Part shown: positions 38,792-43,345 of the stretch, piece by piece
Numbering within the stretch: position 1 is the first letter of the stretch
Layout: each line of letters opens with the position of its first letter
IMG/VR virus record: IMGVR_UViG_3300021962_000207
Span: 1-43,345 of that record
DNA length: 43,345 nucleotides
Reading direction: 5' to 3' (one strand)
Source: a virus
The notes under the pieces: generated by a model
What the model saw: the letters and a program-made list of their open reading frames with translations, nothing else
Database searches by the model: none
What the model was told of the DNA's origin: nothing
Position numbers and translations under genes: made by a program

Positions 38792-39121
38792 TTACATATC
38801 TGCGATTTTATCTAGACGATCCAGAGTATTTTCCATCTCTGAAAACAGTTCATTAACATTATTTCCGTCAAATCCCAAGAATTTTGCTGCATCTTGAATT
38901 CTTTCTTTCATTTCAAGTGCTTCTGGGTCATCAGATAAAGAGAGACGGAAGTAAAGATTCTTCTGTTTCTCTAGAAAAGTTCTCATCAATTCAACATGTT
39001 CTCTCTTTTGTTCCCTATTCATGATAGGGGCTTTGAAAGTATCTTCAATAATTTTTTGTTGAAGTTCTTCCATCTCTTTGATGGCTTCTCTTACGATCTC
39101 GGATTGAAAAAATCCACTCAC
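38792..39121 (-). CDS. DUF1825 family protein
   Basis: 109 residues, GTG start overlapping the gp59 stop (GTGA). FFQSEIVREAIKEMEELQQKI at the start, then MNREQKREHVELMRTFLEKQKNLYFR and a C-terminal NVNELFSEMENTLDRLDKI match the cyanobacterial DUF1825 proteins (FFxSEIVQ.E...L...Q). These all-helical proteins are near universal in cyanobacteria and of unknown function. It was probably captured from a host. It is read with gp59 and gp33. Confidence 0.75.
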   Translation of the reverse strand: MSGFFQSEIVREAIKEMEELQQKIIEDTFKAPIMNREQKREHVELMRTFLEKQKNLYFRLSLSDDPEALEMKERIQDAAKFLGFDGNNVNELFSEMENTLDRLDKIADM

Positions 39122-39708
39122 AATACAATCTCCTTTAGTGTCTGAGTATACTTTTCCTTATCAATATTTAGGAAAGATTTGTATTTTTTGATGCGTAAAC
39201 TGACGGATTCCCACACTGGATCTAAGAGTTGTTTATCAAAGTTTTTAGAAAATTTAAGGATCATATCCATTATAACAAAAGTTTCTATAGATATGCCTTT
39301 TTGCAAGTATTTCTTAAGAATCTCTGGGTGTGATGAACCTTTGATAGCAAAAAGATCTTCAAAGGTATCCTTATGTAAGAATACCTCAGACTCTGTTTTG
39401 AAGAGATAGAAGAGACTTTGAGATCTTTTCAACCAGTTAGCATAATTCTTTTCACCTGACTCAATAATTTCACCGATCCACAGTTTAGAGGGATCATCAC
39501 ATTCTACAAAATTTGCCAGAAAGTATTGTTTGATCTCGTCATCAGATTTCTGACGAGACATTCGTTCAAAGAAGTAACGATCTTTCCTCTTGTTGAACGA
39601 TTCTTTTGAAGCTCTAGACTTCCCGCAATATTGAAAGTAGTCGTAGTTTGGTTTAGTGAAATGATTCTTGAATGCCAGGTACGTTTTGTATACCTCTATT
39701 GGCGTCAT
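39118..39708 (-). CDS. 59: Helicase loader gp59
   Basis: 196 residues; T4 gp59 is 217. SKESFNKRKDRYFFERMSRQ, GEIIESGEKNYANWLKRSQS, YLQKGISIETFVIMDMILKF and SLRIKKYKSFLNIDKEK align clearly with T4 gp59. The all-helical protein loads the gp41 helicase onto gp32-coated DNA. Order 33-59-...-32 is that of T4, with the DUF1825 and 89-aa genes inserted. Confidence 0.9.
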   Translation of the reverse strand: MTPIEVYKTYLAFKNHFTKPNYDYFQYCGKSRASKESFNKRKDRYFFERMSRQKSDDEIKQYFLANFVECDDPSKLWIGEIIESGEKNYANWLKRSQSLFYLFKTESEVFLHKDTFEDLFAIKGSSHPEILKKYLQKGISIETFVIMDMILKFSKNFDKQLLDPVWESVSLRIKKYKSFLNIDKEKYTQTLKEIVL

Positions 39709-39971
39709 TAGAATACTAGTTTAGCACGACTTGTTTTTTTAAGAAAATTCAGTTGAGTTGCCTCACATTTAATCTTTTCTTTCAATGGTTTTGAAATCAG
39801 TTTAGATACTGATTCAAACTCAATACCATTTTCCTCACAATATGTGACGATAGCTTCAATGTAATTAATTTTTGAAGTAGAAACTAGATATTCAATGTCC
39901 TGGGCAAACTTGGACTGACAGAGAAACTTTTCTTTTATTAAATTGTTTACATCTTCAGTGTTGTTCTGCAT
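39708..39971 (-). CDS. 33: Late transcription co-activator gp33
   Basis: 87 residues from MQNNTEDVNNLIKEKF. This start (39971) leaves a 17-nt overlap with the exonuclease gene; the longer frame (40070) would overlap by 116. YLVSTSKINYIEAIVTYCEENGIEFESVSKL and KIKCEATQLNFLKK match cyanophage gp33, which bridges the host RNA polymerase flap and the sliding clamp through its hydrophobic C-terminus (here AKLVF). Position upstream of gp59 is as in T4. The late promoters in this window would depend on it. Confidence 0.8.
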   Translation of the reverse strand: MQNNTEDVNNLIKEKFLCQSKFAQDIEYLVSTSKINYIEAIVTYCEENGIEFESVSKLISKPLKEKIKCEATQLNFLKKTSRAKLVF

Positions 39972-40641
39972 AGGTTTTTGTGTGATGAGCGACGAACTCT
40001 CGGATGTACTTGGTAAGAAGTTTAATATAGTAATCTTTGTTGCGTTTTTCATAGACAAAACATTCTCCATTATCAGCTACCATTATGGTAATCAACTTTT
40101 TAACTGGGATACCAGTCATTTCATAATACATGCAAGCGTAAGCTACTTCCTGAACGAAGTAGTTTTCAATCCATTCTTCAGGTTTAATTTTCTTAGAAGT
40201 CTTGAAGTCAATAATTGCGAGTTCCCCGTCATATTCGGCGATACAATCTACACGACCCGCAAGTCCCAGATAATCACTATAGAGTGACTTCTCTAAAGCA
40301 TGTATGTTATTTATACGATCAAGATATGGTTTAGCCGAGAGAAACAGAAACTTTGTGGTGGGAAGTGGATTGAAGTCATCCACATTCTGATTCAACAAAT
40401 ACTTTTCAACAATATCATGGAACTTGGTTCCACGATCTGTAGCAACCTTAGTGATCTTATTGGCTTCTTCATCACCAACTTTTTTGCGCCACTCAATAAA
40501 CTTTTCTCTACCATAAAAACTGGTAACAGAAGTGATAGAAGGATACAACTTACCAGAAGGGACACGATAAAAACGTGTCCCTTCAATACTCTGGGCTTCT
40601 AAGTCAACTTCTTCTTTTAAATAATCTAAATGAACAAACAT
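39955..40641 (-). CDS. PD-(D/E)XK exonuclease (Cas4/RecB/MGME1-like)
   Basis: 228 residues. H75 (RGTKFHDIVEKY), the GRVD motif (129-132), D145-F-K147 (IIDFKTSKK), then QEVAYACMYYE (164-174) form the RecB/Cas4-type nuclease core. There are no Fe-S cysteines, so it is closer to mitochondrial MGME1-type exonucleases than to Cas4. It probably trims or recombines DNA. It sits between PhoH and gp33, overlapping the PhoH stop as TAATG. Confidence 0.85.
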   Translation of the reverse strand: MFVHLDYLKEEVDLEAQSIEGTRFYRVPSGKLYPSITSVTSFYGREKFIEWRKKVGDEEANKITKVATDRGTKFHDIVEKYLLNQNVDDFNPLPTTKFLFLSAKPYLDRINNIHALEKSLYSDYLGLAGRVDCIAEYDGELAIIDFKTSKKIKPEEWIENYFVQEVAYACMYYEMTGIPVKKLITIMVADNGECFVYEKRNKDYYIKLLTKYIREFVAHHTKTYAEQH

Positions 40642-41399
40642 TACATACCTAAGGCCAACTTTGTAACAATATAGTTTTTGACAAGTCCAGAACGAACAAT
40701 ATCATCAACACCAAACTCTACAGTGGAAAAATCATATTCCATTGCACGAATAATTTTCATAAAATCAAGAATCCCATTTTTCTCATGGGTTTTAACAAGA
40801 TCGGATTGAGTAGCATCACCACAGAACATGATCTTACTATTTTCACCAATACGAGTAATTATACTATCTAATTCATGAAAGTTCAAGTTTTGCATCTCGT
40901 CAACAAGAACGATTGCATTATCAAGAGTTGTACCACGAATAAAACTTGTAGACCAGAATGAAATAGTTTCTTGAGCCTTAAGGTTTCCGTAAAGCATTTC
41001 AAAGTCGGAGTCCGATGGAAGTTCAAACATGTACTTACACATGTTCTTGTAGGGAATCTGATAGAGTGCCGCTTTATCCTCATGGTCACCAGGAAGGAAA
41101 CCAATCTCACGAGTAGAGACAAGAGAACGAACAATGTAAACCTTTTCATAAGGAGTTCTTTCATCCAGAACATCCTTGAGTGCAAGATAGAGTCCTACAA
41201 AAGTTTTACCTGTACCAGCAGCACCATAGGCAAAAATGTTTTTACCTTTTTTATATTCATCAAAGAACTTCTGTTGATTATCGGTAAGTGGAGAAATATC
41301 CACCATCAGATCAGAATTAATTGGTTTTTTACGGCGCATTTGTTTTGCGCTCATACCAATTCCAATGTTGCTATTAGAAGTTTTTCTTGATCTTGCCAT
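40641..41399 (-). CDS. phoH: PhoH-like ATPase
   Basis: 252 residues. Walker A GAAGTGKT (59-66), Walker B VLVDEMQN (164-171), and sensor FCGDATQSD (192-200) are those of PhoH2-type P-loop ATPases. PhoH is very widespread in marine phages and was linked to phosphate starvation by name. Its biochemical role is unsettled, with RNA-related ATPase or helicase activity proposed. It starts directly at the stop of the preceding 82-aa gene. Confidence 0.9.
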   Translation of the reverse strand: MARSRKTSNSNIGIGMSAKQMRRKKPINSDLMVDISPLTDNQQKFFDEYKKGKNIFAYGAAGTGKTFVGLYLALKDVLDERTPYEKVYIVRSLVSTREIGFLPGDHEDKAALYQIPYKNMCKYMFELPSDSDFEMLYGNLKAQETISFWSTSFIRGTTLDNAIVLVDEMQNLNFHELDSIITRIGENSKIMFCGDATQSDLVKTHEKNGILDFMKIIRAMEYDFSTVEFGVDDIVRSGLVKNYIVTKLALGM

Positions 41400-41648
41400 T
41401 TAGATTTTCTTTACTCGTGAACCAGGTGCTTTGGAGGCTTTAGTGAGAACATCATTCCAGCCTGGATTTCTGGTAATGAGTTTGTCTTTCCACTCGCCTA
41501 CTTCTCCAGAACCAGGACAGGTAGATGGATCACTCCAATCCCTGTCCCAGTCTGGGTTGTCAATCTTCCACTGAGACCATTCGTGAACGCTCATCGTCAC
41601 TTCTTTTTGTTCTCCAGTGGATTTGTTAATAACAGGATAAGTCGCCAT
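41400..41648 (-). CDS. Small protein upstream of PhoH, FmdB-like layout
   Basis: 82 residues. STGEQKEVTMSVHEWSQW then a Gly/Pro-rich middle and a basic C-terminus (LITRNPGWNDVLTKASKAPG). The spacing (TGE..E..MS..E) recalls the FmdB regulatory zinc-ribbon family of cyanophages, but the zinc Cys are missing (one Cys only). It follows a late AATAAATA element by about 26 nt and is coupled to PhoH. Confidence 0.55.
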   Translation of the reverse strand: MATYPVINKSTGEQKEVTMSVHEWSQWKIDNPDWDRDWSDPSTCPGSGEVGEWKDKLITRNPGWNDVLTKASKAPGSRVKKI

Positions 41649-41674
41649 TTAAGTAATGAAGTTCAATATGATTT

Positions 41675-41682
41675 ATTTATTG
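41675..41682 (-). promoter_or_regulatory. Late promoter (AATAAATA)
   Basis: The minus strand reads AATAAATA, overlapping the stop of the upstream 59-aa gene and about 26 nt before the ATG at 41648. It would drive the 82-aa gene, PhoH, the exonuclease, gp33 and gp59. Confidence 0.55.
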
Positions 41683-41856
41683 ACTAATGTCAAGTTCAGA
41701 ATAGTCTAGTCTTTGTAGTTCTTCTGGAGAAATTTCTTTGGTCTTTACTTCTCCATTATCTGTATATTCAACGATATATGTTTCTGGTTTGGCTTCTAAA
41801 ATCGTACATGTAGTTGGAGCATGATCTTTTGATAGTGCCTTACTTTGGTAGTACAT
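41677..41856 (-). CDS. Small hypothetical protein (59 aa)
   Basis: ATG at 41854-41856, stop TAA at 41677-41679. An exact AAGGAGG Shine-Dalgarno lies 10 nt upstream, unusually strong for this genome. MYYQSKALSKDHAPTT, then ILEAKPETYIVEYTDNGE (beta hairpin) and an acidic helix ISPEELQRLDYSEL. It sits between ThyX and the PhoH operon. Family not recognised. Confidence 0.65.
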   Translation of the reverse strand: MYYQSKALSKDHAPTTCTILEAKPETYIVEYTDNGEVKTKEISPEELQRLDYSELDISQ

Positions 41857-41889
41857 GTTACTGTTTCCTCCTTAAGGACAAATTATATA

Positions 41890-42522
41890 TCACCATTCTA
41901 AAGCTTCTGCAACTGAAGGGAATTGTTCGGTAAACACTCGTTTACAATCAAGAGCAATATCCATATGTTCTTTCTGAGTTCCATTTGCGGAACGGAGATT
42001 GATATAATGAATCCAAGAACGACAAGAACCGGTCATGTAAATACGAGTCGGAGTTGCAAGAGGCAACACGAAACGAGCGCACTCCTTTGCAATATCTGCA
42101 TCAAGAAGTTCTTTGTAGAGTTTCATCCCTGCTTCAAAGTGATCATTGATTTTCAACCACAGATCTTCTTTCAATTCCTGAGGAAGATCATCGGTAGAAT
42201 TCTGACGATTCTTGGTATCCTGACGACGAAGTTCGGGGACAGGAATACTTTCTCCAAGAAGAGAACTATCTGCATAACGTTGCGAGAACTCCTGAAAGGT
42301 GAATGAGCGGTGACGCAAAATCTGGGCTGCGATACCACGAGTTGTTTCAATTTCCAGTGTCATCGTAGCTTGTTCAAACACACTCCAGTGGTTGTGTTTG
42401 ATGCAGTAAGCAAGAAGACGAGCATAGTTCTCGTTCTCTTGATTAGCGGGGTTAGAGACCCTGGCAATGTACGCCATGGTCTTTTCTGCGTCAGGGGTGA
42501 TAGAAATAAGTCGTGCAGTCAT
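41890..42522 (-). CDS. thyX: Flavin-dependent thymidylate synthase ThyX
   Basis: 210 residues. The ThyX motif RHR-x7-S is R70-H-R72-SFTFQEF-S80, with R82-Y following (SQRY). The N-terminus SITPDAEKTMAYIARVSNP and NHWSVFEQATMTLEIET are typical. It methylates dUMP to dTMP using methylene-THF and FADH2, supplying thymidine for phage DNA. The ~33-bp gap to the next gene contains only that gene's ribosome-binding site. Confidence 0.95.
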   Translation of the reverse strand: MTARLISITPDAEKTMAYIARVSNPANQENENYARLLAYCIKHNHWSVFEQATMTLEIETTRGIAAQILRHRSFTFQEFSQRYADSSLLGESIPVPELRRQDTKNRQNSTDDLPQELKEDLWLKINDHFEAGMKLYKELLDADIAKECARFVLPLATPTRIYMTGSCRSWIHYINLRSANGTQKEHMDIALDCKRVFTEQFPSVAEALEW

Positions 42523-42529
42523 TTAATTC

Positions 42530-42685
42530 TCAGTCAGGGTAGCCGTCGTCATCTTCAAAAATTTCATCGTAATCATGTAGAGATGGATCCAAATATCTCT
42601 GAGTATCAGAGTACACTTCAGATTCCAAAACTTCTACAAGAGATTTGAGATTTTTTACAATAAGTTTGAGTTTTTCTTTGTCCAT
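42530..42685 (-). CDS. Small acidic protein (51 aa) upstream of ThyX
   Basis: ATG at 42683-42685, stop TGA at 42530-42532. Helical start MDKEKLKLIVKNLKSLVEVL, then a very acidic end (DYDEIFEDDDGYPD). Seven nt separate it from ThyX. No family recognised. Confidence 0.6.
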   Translation of the reverse strand: MDKEKLKLIVKNLKSLVEVLESEVYSDTQRYLDPSLHDYDEIFEDDDGYPD

Positions 42686-42716
42686 ACTTATGTGTATTCT
42701 CTGTTCATTTTAACAC

Positions 42717-42743
42717 AAAAAAAGGAGGGGATCAACCCCTCCT
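42717..42743 (-). terminator. Rho-independent terminator with stop codon in the loop
   Basis: 8-bp stem AGGAGGGG/CCCCTCCT with loop ATCAA (42723-42743 on the plus strand), and T7 following on the minus strand (42723-42717). The TGA stop of the 56-aa gene lies in the loop (42732-42734). It separates the microgene operon from the ThyX operon. Confidence 0.85.
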
Positions 42744-42902
42744 GTTAAAAATTGGTTCAAAAGTTATCATCTTTTCAAACCAATCACGCAAGTGTATACG
42801 ATAACAAGACCAATACTTGCATCCCCTATATGTTAGTTGATAACAAGCAGGTGGTCTGTTATCTTTATCCATATCATCGTGGTGATATGTGTAGTCTTCC
42901 AT
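42732..42902 (-). CDS. Small protein with DUF4278-like YRG motif (56 aa)
   Basis: ATG at 42900-42902. MEDYTYHHDDMDKDNRPP, then YQLTYRGCKYWSCY. The LTYRGxxY motif recalls DUF4278, a small beta domain common in cyanobacteria. Its last codons form one arm of the terminator, and translation ends within the loop. Function unknown. Confidence 0.55.
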   Translation of the reverse strand: MEDYTYHHDDMDKDNRPPACYQLTYRGCKYWSCYRIHLRDWFEKMITFEPIFNRRG

Positions 42903-42989
42903 TTACTTACTCAGTAATAGAACTTCTGCATAAATTAGAAGAATAAAAGCGGTTGAACCGAAAACGATTCCACCGATTAGAGTAATCAC
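42903..42989 (-). CDS. Mini membrane peptide (28 aa)
   Basis: GTG at 42987-42989 overlapping the previous TGA (GTGA). Sequence ITLIGGIVFGSTAF then ILLIYAEVLLLSK: essentially one transmembrane helix. It shares a frame with a 72-codon ORF whose upstream part overlaps another coding frame. The short version is supported by the stop/start overlap. It may act as a lysis- or membrane-associated peptide. Confidence 0.45.
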   Translation of the reverse strand: MITLIGGIVFGSTAFILLIYAEVLLLSK

Positions 42990-43087
42990 TTTGATGCTCC
43001 AACTAATTGAGCTAGTTGTGCATTGTGACGGCGATCTTCTTTTTGCTTCTTCTCTTTGATGAGTTGAAGAAAATTGAGTTTCTGCAT
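42986..43087 (-). CDS. Mini basic peptide (33 aa)
   Basis: ATG at 43085-43087 overlapping the TGA of the preceding gene (TGATG), with an AAGGAGG site 8 nt ahead of it. MQKLNFLQLIKEKKQKEDRR then HNAQLAQLVGASK: a basic amphipathic helix. Too short for a family assignment; supported by the ribosome-binding site and the overlaps at both ends. Confidence 0.5.
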   Translation of the reverse strand: MQKLNFLQLIKEKKQKEDRRHNAQLAQLVGASK

Positions 43088-43224
43088 CACTTATGACCCT
43101 CCTTGGTAAACTTAACACCACGATATGTTTCGTTAAACTGTTGAGGCTGTTGCATCATTTGTTGTTGATATGCGATACGCTTTTCGGTATCGTACTCAGC
43201 ACCGCGATAAACGACTTTGGACAT
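43087..43224 (-). CDS. DUF4278-like small protein (45 aa)
   Basis: ATG at 43222-43224 after TTTAGGAGAAAA (good ribosome site), stop at 43087-43089. VVYRGAEYDTEKRIAYQQQM ... NETYRGVKFTKEGHK: two copies of YRG-x-x-Y/F at either end, the hallmark of DUF4278 (YRGxxY ... YRGxxY). Known in cyanobacteria and cyanophages; function unknown. Confidence 0.65.
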   Translation of the reverse strand: MSKVVYRGAEYDTEKRIAYQQQMMQQPQQFNETYRGVKFTKEGHK

Positions 43225-43267
43225 TGGTTTTCTCCTAAAGAAATGAGAGGTTTTAATTCCCGTTCCT

Positions 43268-43345
43268 TCAGTCGGCTTTTGCGTCTAGGTTACAACTTTT
43301 TTTGGAGATCTTTTTGACTTCAAAGATAATTTCAGATTTTAAATG
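43268..43345 (-). CDS. C-terminal end of a gene cut by window edge
   Basis: The minus strand is open from the right edge to TGA at 43268-43270 (26 codons). It reads FEVKKISKKSCNLDAKAD at the end. It is a plausible upstream gene of the microgene operon. Too little remains to identify it, and it could be chance. Confidence 0.35.
   Translation of the reverse strand, partial: HLKSEIIFEVKKISKKSCNLDAKAD

Noticed and set aside
40308-40315. TATAAATA on the minus strand inside the exonuclease gene
   Set aside because: A perfect consensus but ~340 nt from the next start (gp33). Could be real, but unsupported by position.
42903-43121. 72-codon GTG frame
   Set aside because: Its first 44 codons overlap a 33-aa frame that has a perfect AAGGAGG site and stop/start overlaps. 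The GTG has no ribosome site. Only its last 28 codons are kept as a separate peptide.

Overview
The window is part of the genome of a marine T4-like cyanophage (a contractile-tailed myovirus, Kyanoviridae-type) that probably infects Synechococcus or Prochlorococcus. Three things support this. There is a T4 virion and replication core: gp4, gp5, gp26, gp27, gp48, gp53 and a gp54/gp19-family protein, together with gp32, gp33 and gp59. There are cyanobacterial auxiliary genes: CpeT, CP12, PhoH, ThyX and DUF1825. There are also T4-type late promoters (NATAAATA/CTAAATA) mixed with host-like sigma70 promoters. No sequence searches were run; all names come from motifs and gene order.

Layout. (a) 1-4260, minus strand: a tightly overlapping run of small unknown proteins, then three different putative 2OG-Fe(II) oxygenases, a secreted Cys-pair peptide, a Cys-rich zinc-ribbon-like protein and a coiled-coil peptide. 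(b) 4365-6053, plus strand: a fourth 2OG-type oxygenase (DUF6445-like) and an unrecognised 311-residue protein. A consensus sigma70 promoter at 4032-4061 points at them. (c) 6050-15399, minus: a Gly-rich adhesin-like protein, a flavin-dependent halogenase-like protein, and a 2348-residue tail-fibre protein ending in an S74 autoprocessing chaperone. (d) 15449-18411, minus: terminator, Mom-like DNA-modification protein, a 55-aa gene, tRNA-Thr, CpeT, tRNA-Leu, tRNA-Ile, small genes and an SGNH hydrolase, read from a sigma70-like promoter. (e) 18490-31158, minus: baseplate hub and spike operon, containing a split gp5, CP12, gp27, two cell-wall-enzyme hub proteins, a gp51-like peptide, gp26 and gp54. 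(f) 31194-37494, plus: gp4, a gp2-like protein, gp48, a greatly enlarged gp53, an ABM-type monooxygenase and a radical SAM protein. (g) 37502-43345, minus: gp32, small genes including DUF1825, gp59, gp33, a PD-(D/E)XK exonuclease, PhoH, small genes, ThyX, and a cluster of microgenes.

How it works together. The core builds the baseplate and recombination/replication machinery. The fibre and adhesin recognise the host. The peptidoglycan hydrolases have moved out of gp5 into two separate hub proteins. CpeT, CP12, PhoH and ThyX reshape host pigment, carbon and nucleotide metabolism. What stands out is the number of radical or oxidative enzymes with no assigned substrate: four 2OG oxygenases, one halogenase, one radical SAM and one ABM protein. 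Several of these are placed directly beside, or read together with, virion genes.

Genes are packed end to end with 1-4 nt stop/start overlaps. No gap without a gene exceeds about 130 bp. Both window ends cut genes.
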